The notes below the pieces were generated by a model that ran no database searches, was not told where the DNA came from, and saw nothing but the letters and a program-made list of their open reading frames with translations. The position numbers were made by a program, and so were the translations under genes. This document shows, piece by piece, positions 24,296 through 34,200 of a DNA stretch of 64,000 nt. Source of the DNA: JAASSS01 sp021767745 (GTDB lineage Bacteria > Pseudomonadota > Gammaproteobacteria > UBA5335); assembly GCA_034189165.1 (NCBI GenBank), contig JAXHVN010000003.1, positions 1 through 64,000 of the forward strand. Reading direction: 5' to 3'. Within the stretch, counting starts at the first letter, position 1. Each line of letters begins with the position of its first letter.

Positions 24296-24976
24296 ATGAT
24301 GAATGACCGCCCCGACCTTGCCCTGATCTTCGATCTCGATGGCACGTTGCTGGACAGCGTCTATCACCACACCCTCGCCTGGGCACATGCACTCGATGAG
24401 GCCAGCGTAGTGGTGCCGCTGTGGCGTCTCCACCGCAAGATCGGCATGGGCGGCTCGCTCTTTACCCGCGCGTTGCTGCGCGAACTGGGGCAGGCGCCGG
24501 ACGCCGGACTGGCCGACCGGCTGCGGGAGGCGCATGGACGGCACTACCGGGCCATGCGTGATCGGATCCGCCCATTGCCCGGCGCCGGCGAACTGCTCGC
24601 CGAGGTAGTGGCAGCCGGCTGCGCCACCGCGGTCGCCACCAGCAGCCCGAAGCGCAATCTGGACGGGCTGTACGAGCAGCTGGCGCCGCCGTCGGCAGTA
24701 CGGTTGGTGACGGCGGACGACGTCGCGGCGGCCAAGCCCAGTCCGGCGCTGTTCCAGGTGGCGATGGCGCAGCTGGCCTGCGCGCCGGGCGACTGTCTTG
24801 TCGTCGGCGACAGCGTATGGGACGTATTGGCCGCCCGCCGCGCCGGGGCGCTGGCCATCGGCCTGCGCTGCGGAGGCTATGGGGACGATGAACTCACCCG
24901 GGCCGGCGCCTGCCGGCTGTATGACGATCCGGCGCACCTGCGGAAACATCTGCACGAGTTGGGCATCCAAGGCTGA
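24296..24976 (+). CDS. HAD-superfamily phosphatase (phosphoglycolate phosphatase-like)
   Basis: 226 residues. HAD motif I is FDLDGTLLDS (D13, D15), motif II ATSSPKRN, motif III lysine in AAKPSPALFQ and motif IV VVGDSVWDVLAARRAGA. A helical cap lies between motif I and II (about 18-90), giving subfamily I as in Gph and beta-phosphoglucomutase. The substrate cannot be assigned: no rbcL, gph-context or sugar gene is nearby. The FNT channel gene begins 48 bases downstream on the same strand and may share its transcript. Confidence 0.88.
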   Translation: MMNDRPDLALIFDLDGTLLDSVYHHTLAWAHALDEASVVVPLWRLHRKIGMGGSLFTRALLRELGQAPDAGLADRLREAHGRHYRAMRDRIRPLPGAGELLAEVVAAGCATAVATSSPKRNLDGLYEQLAPPSAVRLVTADDVAAAKPSPALFQVAMAQLACAPGDCLVVGDSVWDVLAARRAGALAIGLRCGGYGDDELTRAGACRLYDDPAHLRKHLHELGIQG

Positions 24977-25024
24977 CACCCCCCCGGCCGGCCGCCAGCC
25001 GACCACCTGCAAGAGTGAAGCCCC

Positions 25025-25840
25025 ATGGAAGAATCCGGCAACGCGCGCCTGAGCGAGGATGAACAGGACGAGGTGCAGGGCCATGTGCCGATGCGCGCGC
25101 CGGTCGTGTACGAGGTGGTGCGTCGGCAGGGCGAGGAGGAGCTGGTCCGGCCGATAGTCTCGCTGTGGTGGTCCGGCATTGCCGCCGGCATCGGCATGTT
25201 CGCCTCGCTGACCGCCAAGGGGTTGCTGCACGGCGCCCTGCCGGACACGCCGTGGCGGCCGCTGGTGGCCAACTTCGGCTATTCCATCGGCTTTCTGATC
25301 GTGATGCTCGGCCGGCTGCAGCTGTTCACCGAGAACACGATCACTGCCGTGCTGCCGTTGCTGGCGCACTGGTCGCGTTCGAATATCGCCTGTGTGGCGC
25401 GGCTGTGGAGTGTGGTGTTCGCGGCGAACCTGCTCGGCACGCTGCTGACGGCGGCCGTCACGCTGGCGGTGCTGAGTCCGCCGGCGCACCTGGCGGCATT
25501 CGTCGAGGTCTCCCACGAATTCGCCGCGCTGTCCGCTGCCGAATGCCTGTGGCGCGGCATCCCGGCCGGGTTCTTCGTCGCCCTGATCGTGTGGATGCTG
25601 CCGAGTGCCCGCGGCAGTGAGTTCCTGGTGATCGTGGTGCTCACCTGGCTCATTGGCGTCGGCGGCTATGCCCACGTGATCGTGGGCTCGGCCGAGGCCT
25701 TCCTGCTGTTGCTGGCGGGCGAGATCGGCCTGCTCAAGGCCGTGGGCGGGCTGATTCTGCCCTCGCTGGTGGGCAACGTCATCGGTGGCACCGTGCTGTT
25801 CGCACTGCTCGCCTACGCCCAGGTGCGCGAGGAGATGTAG
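25025..25840 (+). CDS. Formate/nitrite transporter (FNT) family channel, YfdC-like
   Basis: 271 residues with an acidic N-terminal tail (about 1-45) and six hydrophobic segments. FNT marks: LWWSGIAAGIGMFASL in the first helix, GYSIGFLIVMLGRLQLFTENT in the second to third, and the pore histidine in GVGGYAHVIVGSAEAF (about residue 215), where FocA has its gating histidine. Tail and length resemble E. coli YfdC more than FocA or NirC. It would carry small anions such as formate, nitrite or hydrosulfide; the substrate is not decided by sequence. Follows the HAD gene; convergent with catalase. Confidence 0.88.
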   Translation: MEESGNARLSEDEQDEVQGHVPMRAPVVYEVVRRQGEEELVRPIVSLWWSGIAAGIGMFASLTAKGLLHGALPDTPWRPLVANFGYSIGFLIVMLGRLQLFTENTITAVLPLLAHWSRSNIACVARLWSVVFAANLLGTLLTAAVTLAVLSPPAHLAAFVEVSHEFAALSAAECLWRGIPAGFFVALIVWMLPSARGSEFLVIVVLTWLIGVGGYAHVIVGSAEAFLLLLAGEIGLLKAVGGLILPSLVGNVIGGTVLFALLAYAQVREEM

Positions 25841-25845
25841 CCCGG

Positions 25846-25875
25846 CGGGCGGCGCGGCGTTCACCGGGCCGCCCG
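25846..25875. terminator. GC hairpin between FNT and catalase genes
   Basis: CGGGCGGC pairs with GCCGCCCG around 14 bases, located between the two converging stop codons. No T tract follows; a shared terminator is plausible but unproven. Confidence 0.4.
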
Positions 25876-25888
25876 TCGGGGTGAGCGG

Positions 25889-27415
25889 TCAGACGTTCAT
25901 CTGCTGCGCTTCGCGGGCGGGCTTGGCGTCGGCCATGCTGGCCAGCCCCTTGGCGACGCGATCGGCGTAGTCATCGCATACCCGGCGCAGCACCTCGAGC
26001 ATTCGGCGCTGCACCTGCTCCGGCGTCTGCGCCAGGTTGGAAACGACGTTCTCGATCAGGCGCTCGCGCGCCGGCTCGTCCATCACCCGCTCGTACATTA
26101 CGCGCACCTGGCCGTAGTCGTCGTAGCCCTCGCGGTGGTCGAAGCGCCGGGCCGGGCCGGGCGGCACCGGCATCGGCGGTTCCTCGTGCGCCGGATCGGC
26201 TGTGGGGCCGGGAAAGCTGTTCTGGGTGTAGGGCATGCTCTGCCCGCCGTTGGCGTCGAAGCGCATGAAGCCGTCGCGATGGTAGGTGTGCATCGGGCAG
26301 GCGCGGGTGCGATTGGGCGGCAGCAGGTAGTTGTTCACGCCGAGCCGGTAGCGGTGTGCATCCGGATAGGACATCAGCCGCGCCTGCAGCATCGGGTCGG
26401 GCGAGTAGGAGATGCCCGGCACCAGGTTCGCCGGCGAGAACGCCGACTGTTCGATGTCGACGTGGAAGCTGTCCGGGTTGCGGTTCAGCTCCATTACGCC
26501 GATCTCGTGCAGCGGGAAGTCGCCGTGTGGCCAGACCTTGGTCAGATCGAACGGATCCCACGGAAAGCTCTCCGCCTGCTCGGCGGTCATCACCTGGCAG
26601 AACATCGTCCACTGCGGGAAGTCGCCATCGGCGATGGCGTCGTAGAGATCGCGGCGGAAGGCATCGCCGTCCTCGCCCCGCACCTGCTGGCCTTCCTGTT
26701 CGGTCAGGTTTTCCACGCCCTGCCGGCTCTTCAGGTGAATCTTCATCCACACCCGTTCGTTGGCCTCGTTGATGAAGCTGAACGTGTGGCTGGAGTAACC
26801 GTTCATGTGGCGGTAGCTCTTGGGCAGGCCGCGATCACCCATCAGCCAAGTGACCTGATGAATGCTCTCCGGGTGCAGCGACCAGAAGTCCCACTGCATG
26901 GTCGGCGAGCGCAGCGCCTGGCCGGGCAGACGCTTCTGCGAATGGATGAAGTCCATGAACTTGATCGGATCGCGCACGAAGAAGATCGGTGTGTTGTTGC
27001 CGACCAGATCCCAGTTGCCCTCTTCGGTATAGAACTTGACGGCGAAGCCGCGCACATCGCGATACACGTCCGGGAAGCCGCGCTCGCCGGCGACCTGCGA
27101 GAAGCGCACGAGGCATTCGGTCTGTTTGCCGACCTCGGCGAACATCTTCGCCTTGGTCCACTTGCTGATGTCCTGCGTCACGGTGAAGGTGCCGTAGGCG
27201 CCGGAGCCCTTCGCGTGCACCACCCGCTCGGGGATGCGCTCGCGATTGAAGTTGGCCATCTTCTCGGTCAGCCAGATGTCCTGCATCAGGACCGGGCCCT
27301 GGCGGCTGCCGGCCTGCAGGCTGTCGTCGTTGTTCGGTACGGGGGCGCCGTTGGAATACGTCAGCGTGACGTCGGCGGCGTTGTCATTCAGGGTCTTGGA
27401 TGCGTCTTTGCTCAT
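25889..27415 (-). CDS. Monofunctional heme catalase (small-subunit clade)
   Basis: 508 residues, the small-subunit size. Distal histidine H67 in ERVVHAKGSGAYGTF, the asparagine at 140-141 in WDLVGNNTPIFFVRD, and the proximal heme tyrosine in RLMSYPDAHRYRLG (about 350). The N-terminus (YSNGAPVPNNDDSLQAGSRQ) is standard. It turns hydrogen peroxide into water and oxygen in the cytosol. A CAGGA ribosome-binding site sits 8 bases before the ATG at 27415. It lies about 100 bases downstream of the ZntB-like gene on the same strand, so it may be read from that transcript as well as its own promoter; no OxyR-type site was recognised. Confidence 0.97.
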   Translation of the reverse strand: MSKDASKTLNDNAADVTLTYSNGAPVPNNDDSLQAGSRQGPVLMQDIWLTEKMANFNRERIPERVVHAKGSGAYGTFTVTQDISKWTKAKMFAEVGKQTECLVRFSQVAGERGFPDVYRDVRGFAVKFYTEEGNWDLVGNNTPIFFVRDPIKFMDFIHSQKRLPGQALRSPTMQWDFWSLHPESIHQVTWLMGDRGLPKSYRHMNGYSSHTFSFINEANERVWMKIHLKSRQGVENLTEQEGQQVRGEDGDAFRRDLYDAIADGDFPQWTMFCQVMTAEQAESFPWDPFDLTKVWPHGDFPLHEIGVMELNRNPDSFHVDIEQSAFSPANLVPGISYSPDPMLQARLMSYPDAHRYRLGVNNYLLPPNRTRACPMHTYHRDGFMRFDANGGQSMPYTQNSFPGPTADPAHEEPPMPVPPGPARRFDHREGYDDYGQVRVMYERVMDEPARERLIENVVSNLAQTPEQVQRRMLEVLRRVCDDYADRVAKGLASMADAKPAREAQQMNV

Positions 27416-27516
27416 GCGGGAATCCTGCGGCTGGAAGCCCGGGCGGGCCGAGCGGATTCGAGCCGACCGGCACGGCGAGGTTCCCTCATCCGGCGCGCCG
27501 GCCGGACATCGGCGAA

Positions 27517-28512
27517 CTAGAAGAACCGCAGGCGGCGGAACATCAGCAGCTCCAGGCCGGCAATGCCGAGCAGCACTGCGCAGACGATGATGAAGGCATC
27601 GCTGTCCTCGGTGCCCGGCAGGCCGGCGACATTGATGCCGAGCAGGCCGGTCAGGAAGCCGAGCGGCAGGAACAGCCCGGCGACCAGCGAGAGCACGTAC
27701 ATCGTGCGGTTCATCTGCTCGGAGATGCGGTTGGTGAGCGTGTCCTGCAGGATCGAGGCGCGCTCGCGCATGGCGTCGAGGCTCTCGCTGTAGCGCACCA
27801 CCTGGTCGAGCGTGTCGCGCAGCTGCCAGCGGTGCGTCTCGTCCAGCCACGGCACGTTCGGCGCCGCCAGCAGGCGGGTGAGCGCGTCGCGCTGCGGATT
27901 GATGTAGCGCTTCAGCGAGATGGCGACCCGCCGCTCCTGCGCGATCCGGTCGCGCAGCCGGCCGCCGCGCGCCACCAGCACCTCGTCCTCGAGCTCGTCG
28001 ATATGCGTTTCCAGATCCTCCAGCACCGGCTCCATGCGCTCGATCAGCCGATCGGCCAGTTCCACGAGCAGATCGGGAATCGTGTCCGACCCGCGACGCT
28101 GCAGCAGGGCCTGGCGCTGGTCGTCCACCGCCAGCACCTTCTCGCGCCGGATCGAGATCAGCCGCGTGCCGTCGCACCACAGCCGCAGGGAGACCATGTC
28201 CTCCGGATGGGCGCCGGGATTCAGGTTGACGCCGCGCAGGAACAGCACCACGTCCTCGTGCAGGGTCAGGCAGCGCGGCCGGCTCTGCTCGGCGGTGAGC
28301 GACTCGGTGATGGGGTCGGGCAGGTCGGAGTGCGACTGCAACCACTGGCAGGCCCGCGGGAAGTCGAGGTTCAGGTGGATCCACAGCGGCTCGTCGGCGC
28401 GAAAGGCGCGCTCGACGCCCTCCCAGTCCAGCGCCTCGGCGCCGCCATCGCCGCTCAGGCGCAGGGCGTGAACCAGCCCATCGCCGCGATCGGTGGAGAT
28501 GTCTTCAGCCAT
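27517..28512 (-). CDS. CorA/ZntB-family divalent cation transporter
   Basis: 331 residues: a long cytosolic N-terminal domain (LWIHLNLDFPRACQWLQSH, RLWCDGTRLISIRREKVLAV), a helical stalk, and two C-terminal membrane helices. The family's GxN loop reads GLLGINVAGLPG, so GIN replaces CorA's GMN, as is common in ZntB-type proteins that move zinc by proton symport rather than magnesium. The C-terminus (MFRRLRFF) is basic and typical. Its ATG lies inside the end of the DUF4396 gene (8-base overlap), so the two are co-translated; catalase follows. Confidence 0.9.
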   Translation of the reverse strand: MAEDISTDRGDGLVHALRLSGDGGAEALDWEGVERAFRADEPLWIHLNLDFPRACQWLQSHSDLPDPITESLTAEQSRPRCLTLHEDVVLFLRGVNLNPGAHPEDMVSLRLWCDGTRLISIRREKVLAVDDQRQALLQRRGSDTIPDLLVELADRLIERMEPVLEDLETHIDELEDEVLVARGGRLRDRIAQERRVAISLKRYINPQRDALTRLLAAPNVPWLDETHRWQLRDTLDQVVRYSESLDAMRERASILQDTLTNRISEQMNRTMYVLSLVAGLFLPLGFLTGLLGINVAGLPGTEDSDAFIIVCAVLLGIAGLELLMFRRLRFF

Positions 28513-29158
28513 GATGGTGGACTTCCCGCGGATCGTGCATGCCTTCCTTGATGCCGAAGCGTAACAGCAGCACGTTCACCGGGTAGGCCACCACCAGGCC
28601 GGCGCTCAGCGAGAGGATCAGCGAGAGCCAGAAGCGCGGTTCGCCGGGCGTGGCATCGCCTGCCAGCCACAGATCCACGCTGATGGCAGTGAGCTCCATC
28701 ATCGTGATGCTCGCACTCTCGCTGGTGAAGGCATCCCAGAGCGCGGTGCGCAGTGGCACGCCCTCCTGCAGCAGCGGACCCATGGTCATGGCGAAGCCGG
28801 CGACGTAGGCCATGGTGAACGAGAGCAGCGCCAGCCCCCAGTTGCCGAGCGAGAGCAGGCCGACGGCGATGAGAATGCCGGCGACTTCCCCGGCGCCGCA
28901 GCCGGAATAGCAATGCGCCACCGACCGGAAGCCGCGCCGCCACAGACTGTCCTGGGCGATCTCCTTGCGGCCCGAGTAGGCATAGATCGCCAGCCCAACC
29001 GGACCGGAGTAGAGCACGGTCAGGATCCAGACCCACTGCATCAGGCTCATCAGGTGCGAGTTGCGGGTGCGCAGGTCGCGGATCAGCCAGGCGAGGCAGG
29101 CGGCATCGAGCAGCAGCCAGGCCGCCAGCACCCAGCCGCTGTCCAGCAGCATCGTCAT
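28505..29158 (-). CDS. DUF4396 membrane protein
   Basis: 217 residues with about six hydrophobic segments. The family's histidine/cysteine block appears as SVAHCYSGCGAGEVAGILIA, followed by GFAMTMGPLL and a C-terminal GIKEGMHDPREVHHHG with a histidine cluster suggestive of metal contact. The ATG at 29158 has GGAG 8 bases upstream. Function is unknown, but the overlap with a ZntB-like metal transporter and its Cys/His motif suggest metal handling (inference). It starts a run with the transporter and catalase genes. Confidence 0.8.
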   Translation of the reverse strand: MTMLLDSGWVLAAWLLLDAACLAWLIRDLRTRNSHLMSLMQWVWILTVLYSGPVGLAIYAYSGRKEIAQDSLWRRGFRSVAHCYSGCGAGEVAGILIAVGLLSLGNWGLALLSFTMAYVAGFAMTMGPLLQEGVPLRTALWDAFTSESASITMMELTAISVDLWLAGDATPGEPRFWLSLILSLSAGLVVAYPVNVLLLRFGIKEGMHDPREVHHHG

Positions 29159-29343
29159 GGTGCGTCTCCATCGGGGATTTGTGATTCGAAGGCGCAGCGG
29201 CCGGCAGGTTCCGCCGGCCTGCCGTACGGCCGGCACCGCGCGCAGGCCGTGCCGGGCTGAACTATGTTCGACAGCACACCGGGCGATGCCGCGGGCCACC
29301 GATCGGGCGCCCGGGAACAAGCGAGCGGGACAGGAGCGAAAAC

Positions 29344-31128
29344 ATGTCGGCACTCGGGGAATTGCGCAGGATGCCGGAGGCACGCAGCGGCGCGCTGGCG
29401 CCGCTGCGGCAGATCGGGCTGGTCAATGGCGTGCGCACGCTTGGCAAGGCGCTGGTGCGCAGCCGGCTGCGGCGGGAGGAGCTCGGCAGGCAGTTCCTGC
29501 TCTCGTTCTGGGAGACGCTGGGCACGCGAGAGGCGATCGTGTTCGAGGACGAACGCATCAGCTTTGCGCAGTATCGCGACCGGGTGCTGCGCCTGGCAGA
29601 TGTGCTGCACGGTCTGGGCCTGCGCACCGGCGATCGCTTCGCCGAGCTGCTCTACAACGGGCCGGCGTGGTTCGAGGCCTTCGGCGCCGGCACGCTCACC
29701 GGCATTCACATGCCCATGCTGAACTGGCACTTGGCGCCGCACGAACTGGCCCACTGCATCAACGCGGCCCAGCCGCAGGCGCTGCTGGTCGACCACGAGT
29801 TCCTCGACCGCATTCTGCCGATCCGCGACGAGATCCCGAGCGTGCGGCACGTTCTCGTGGTCGGCGGCACCCCGCCGGCAGGCATGCACGACTACGCGGC
29901 ATTGATGGCCAGCGCCCGCCCCGAACTGCCGCCCGGCAAGCTCGACATGGCCCCACGCCCCTACAGCGGCGGCACCACCGGCACGCCCAAGTACATGCAG
30001 ATCAACCGCGAGCGGCTGGCGAGCGATGCCGACAGCGACCGGCGCGGCGCCAAGAAGGACGATCTGGTGCGCATGGGCCTGATGCAGCTCACGGCGTTCC
30101 ATCACTACAAGTTGGGCGAACTGCGCGATCCGCAGACGCACAACGTGCGCTCGCTGATTCCCGGGCCGCTCTATCACGCCGGGGTGCAGGTCGGCGTGCT
30201 GCCGTTTTTCGTCGGCGGCACGGTGGTGCCGATGCGCCGCTTCAGCGCCGAGGGCATGCTGCGGCTGATCGAGCAGGAGCGGATCAACTGGATGTTCGTT
30301 GCCCCGACCATGCTCGAGCGGGTGTTGGCGCTGCCGGAAGCGGTCAGACGACGCTATCGACTGGCCAGCATGCGCACCATCATCTGCGCGGCGGCGCCGT
30401 GCCCGCCGCGGGTGAAACAGGAGATCAACGCGCTGTTCCGCCGCCAGGGTGCGCCGGACGACGTATTCCACGAGTACTACGCGGCTTCCGAGACCGGGTT
30501 GGTGACGATCCTGGCGCCTGCCGACTACCAGACCAACCCGAAGCGCTACGAGAGCGTCGGCAAGGTGCGTGGCTGCGAGGTCGGCATCTGGGATCCGGAC
30601 GCCGGCGCCTGGTGCGAGCCGGGCCGCGAGGGCAAGGTGATCATGCGCACGCCCACGGTCTACGGCCTGGAATATGCGGGTCTCGACGAGGCCGAGATGC
30701 TGAAGAACTTCCTCGAGATCGACGGGCAGCTCTGGTACGACGATGGCCTCATCGGCTACCTCGATGCGGACGGTTTCCTCTACCTCACCTCGCGGGTGAA
30801 GGAGATGATCATCTCCGGCGGGGTGAATATCTTCCCGAACGAGATCGAGCACGCCATCAAGCTGCACCCGAAGGTCGCCGACGTGGCCGTGGTGCGGGCG
30901 CCGGACAAGGATCTCGGCGAGGTGCCGGCCGCGGTCGTGCAGCTGCTGGAGGGTGAGGAGGCCGACGCCGACGAACTGCTGGAGCACTGCCGCATGCACG
31001 GTCTCTACGGCTTCAAGCTGCCGCGGATCATCGACTTCGTCGACGCGCTGCCGCGCAACCTGGCCGGCAAGCTGCCGAAGAAGCAGCTCGAGGCGCGCTA
31101 TTGGGAGGAGCAGGCCGCCCACGGCTGA
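29344..31128 (+). CDS. AMP-forming acyl-CoA synthetase family protein
   Basis: 594 residues of the ANL superfamily. ATP-binding A3 motif YSGGTTGTPKYM (207-218), A5 motif FHEYYAASETGL, the hinge in SRVKEMIISGGVNIFPNEIE, and the catalytic A10 lysine K576 in NLAGKLPKK. The first about 60 residues are an extra helical segment not needed by the core. It ligates an unknown carboxylate (probably a fatty or branched acid) to CoA through an adenylate. An AGGAG ribosome-binding site precedes the ATG. It stands alone, divergent from the DUF4396 operon and convergent with tamB. Confidence 0.92.
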   Translation: MSALGELRRMPEARSGALAPLRQIGLVNGVRTLGKALVRSRLRREELGRQFLLSFWETLGTREAIVFEDERISFAQYRDRVLRLADVLHGLGLRTGDRFAELLYNGPAWFEAFGAGTLTGIHMPMLNWHLAPHELAHCINAAQPQALLVDHEFLDRILPIRDEIPSVRHVLVVGGTPPAGMHDYAALMASARPELPPGKLDMAPRPYSGGTTGTPKYMQINRERLASDADSDRRGAKKDDLVRMGLMQLTAFHHYKLGELRDPQTHNVRSLIPGPLYHAGVQVGVLPFFVGGTVVPMRRFSAEGMLRLIEQERINWMFVAPTMLERVLALPEAVRRRYRLASMRTIICAAAPCPPRVKQEINALFRRQGAPDDVFHEYYAASETGLVTILAPADYQTNPKRYESVGKVRGCEVGIWDPDAGAWCEPGREGKVIMRTPTVYGLEYAGLDEAEMLKNFLEIDGQLWYDDGLIGYLDADGFLYLTSRVKEMIISGGVNIFPNEIEHAIKLHPKVADVAVVRAPDKDLGEVPAAVVQLLEGEEADADELLEHCRMHGLYGFKLPRIIDFVDALPRNLAGKLPKKQLEARYWEEQAAHG

Positions 31129-31176
31129 GCCGCCCGGTGCGACCTGGCCTGCGTGCGGGCGGCGGGTGATCCGGCG

Positions 31177-31210
31177 CCGCTAGCGCTCCAAGCCGCCGCT
31201 AGCGCTCCAA
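31177..31210. repeat. 15-base tandem direct repeat at the end of tamB
   Basis: CCGCTAGCGCTCCAA occurs at 31177-31191 and again at 31196-31210 (period 19). The right copy contains the tamB stop codon and its last codons; the left copy is a duplicate just outside the gene. It looks like a local slippage duplication. Confidence 0.8.
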
Positions 31211-34200
31211 CGTGTACAGCAGGTCCGCCGCGCTCTCCACGCCGGTTTCGGTGTTCAGCGTCCAGCGCCGGCTGAGCTCGTAGCGGGTGCGCAGCGTGGA
31301 GATCGCGTTGAACACGCCGATGCCGTAGCTCACGTAGAGCCGCGGCGAAAGGTAGCGGCCCACGATCAGCTCCGACTGGTCCACTGCGCCGTCGCTGTCG
31401 ATGCGGATGTCGTCGAGCCCGACCCGGCCGCCGAGGTTCTGCGCGAGGCGTTCGCCGCCCGCCAGGCCCAGCGCCGTCGCTGCGCGGCTGAGCGCCTGCC
31501 CTTCGCCGCTGGCGGACTGGTTCAGCGGCCGGCCGAAGAGCAGATAGCTGAGCTGGTCGGACTGCGACATCGCCGGATCGGAGAACAGCCGCAGCTGTGG
31601 CGTCTGCACCGGGCCGGTCGCCTGCACGCCGACGGTCACGTCCGGCAGGCTCTTCACCGCCCGCAGGTCGATGCCCGGCTCGGTGATTTCGCCGCCAGGG
31701 AACAGGATGTTGCCGCGTTCGATGGTCAGGCGCTGACCGTAGGCGCGGTACTTGCCCTCCACCGACAACTCGCCGCTGGCCAGCGGCAGGTCCGTCGGCC
31801 CGTCGGTCAGCAGGATGCTGCCGCCGATCTGGGCATTCAGGCCGTAGCCGGAGAAGCTCACTTCCTCGCCCATGATGACCCGCAGCCGCAGGGCCAGATC
31901 CACCGGTACGGCCACCGTGTCGGCCGGCACCTCACCCTCGGGCGTGAGGATGACCTGATCGGCCGAGGGCGTGACGACCTGCGGGCCATCCTCGGCCTCG
32001 TCTTGCTCGTCTCCACGGCCGGCGGTCGGGTCGATCTCCGCCCGCGGGATCGTCAGTTCACCGCCGACGCGCACGGCCTCGCCGGCGTAGGCGAAGGTCA
32101 TGTCGGGCGACAGCCAGACGCGCGCCTCGGCGAGGTCGGCCGCCTGGAACTCGTTGCCGCGCAGCGTGCCCTCGACGGCGAGTTCACCATCGACATAGCT
32201 CAGGCTGCCATCGCTGCGCAGCACGCCGCCGGATACGGCCGTGAGGGTCCACGTCAGGCGGTTGTCCGGCGCGGCGCGGGCGATCAGCTCCAGCTCGCTC
32301 AGTGCCAGGCCGATCTCCGGCACTTCCAGTGCCGCGTTCTCCAGCACCGCGCTGCCGGCGAGCACGGGGCGTTCCAGTGAGCCGGACAGGCCCATGTCGA
32401 GGTCGATCTGCCCACTGACGTCCGCCAGCTGCGGCGCCAGCGTCGGCAGCCAGCCCAGATCGTCGAGCTGCAGCTGCAGGGCCGCCTCCAGCGGCGTCGT
32501 CCCGAGGTTCTGGAATTCGCCGGCGAACTGCGGCAGTCGCAGGCCGAAGTCGAGCCGGCCGGTCTCGTTCAGTCGCGCCGCCAGGCGGAGCTGCGCGCCG
32601 GTCGGAGCCAGGCGGGCGTCGAGGGCGAGATCGTCCACGATCAGCAGTTCGGTGGCCGGATCGATCGTCGTCTCGTCCCGGTGCGCCAGACGCAGGCGCG
32701 GACTGCCGCCCGTGATCTCGCCGGTCACCCGGCTGCCGCGTCCAGCCAGCTGCGCTTCCAGATCCACGCTGCCGGTCAGGTCGAGCGTCTCGGGCAGCAG
32801 CGCTGCGTAGGCCGCCAGATCCAGATCGCTCAGCCGCAGCACGGCGGCCCAGTCGCCCTCGGCCTGCCAGTTGCCGTCGGCGCACAGGCGGGCGCCGGTC
32901 GGCTGGCGCAGGCACAGCGAGTCGATCTCGGCGCGGCTGGCGGAAACGGCCAGCCGGGCGGGGGCCACGAGCGCAAGCGTTGGCTGGTCGGGCAGCGCCA
33001 GCGAGAGCTCGCGCAGTTCGCCGCGCCAGCCTGGGGTTTCCAGGTCCGCGGCCCCGCGGGCTTCCAGGCTCGCTGTCAGCGGCTCGCCCTGCACGTCGAG
33101 CGAGAGTCGATGGGCGTTGAGCGGGCCGTCGATGGCCAGGCGCAGGCGGTCGAACGACTGCGCCTGCACCAGGATCCCCTCGGCGCTGAGCGTCAGGTCG
33201 CTGCGCTGCTGCACGTCGGGCTGGAAGATGCCGGTCAGGCGCAGCGAGTCGATCCGCGCCGGCCCGGCCTGCAGCCCCTGTCCCGCCAGATCTGCCTCCA
33301 CCCGCGGCTGGCGGAAGGCGCCGCGCGCCGACAGCGGTCCGGTGAGGCTGCCCGCCAGGGGCGGCGCGATCTGTGCCAGCCGCCGGGCGGCGAGTTCGAG
33401 CTGCACGTCGAGCGTCTGTGCCGCGGTATCGACGCGGCCGCTGGCCTGTACGCGATTCTCGCCCAGGCGCAGATCCAGCGCCTCCACGGTCACCTCGCTG
33501 GCCACCGCGCGGATGCTGGCCTCGCCCGCCAGCGGTTGGCCGCGCAGCCGTCCGCCGAGCTCGGTCAGCCGCGCCTCGGCCTGCAGCACCGGCGCACTCT
33601 GGCCGCTGCTGGCCAGCGACAGGTCCACGGCGCCGGGGTAATCGGGCACGGCGACACCCGGGTCGATGCCGCGGGCGGCGAGGTCGACGTCCCAGCGCAT
33701 GCCCTCGGCCCAGCCGATCTCGCCGTTGCCCTCGATCAGGCCATCGAGCAGCTCGGCGCGCAGCGACTCGAGCCGGGCCTGCTCCAGATCGCCGTTCGCC
33801 GCCAGCTCCACGCGGCCGCTGGCGGCCTGCTGGCGGGGGTTGTCGATGCGCGCATCGAGCCGGGCCTGCCAGGCCGCGGGCGTACCCGTGAGCGCGGCTT
33901 GGCCGGTGGGGCTGGACCAGTCGACGCCGGGCCAGCCGAGGTTCTGCCAGTCGAGCCGCACGTCGAGCTCGGCCGTATCGCCGGCCAGCGCGACCACGCC
34001 CTCGCCCCTCAGCGTGCCGGGCGTGCCGTCGACCCGCAGCGACTCGATCCGGACCCGGTCCGGGTCGCCTTCGGCCTGCAGGGCGAGCTGGCTTTCGAAC
34101 GCGTCCGGACCGACGACGGCCAGGGCGGCGGCGACGTTCGCCGCGGCGCCGGTGCCGCGCGCCTCGACGGTGCCGGTGGTGCCATAGGCCGGCAGGCTTT

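Noticed and set aside
24194..25864. Long minus-strand open frame (556 codons) across the HAD and FNT genes
   Set aside because: Antisense to two well-supported genes and Gln/His/Arg-rich without motifs.
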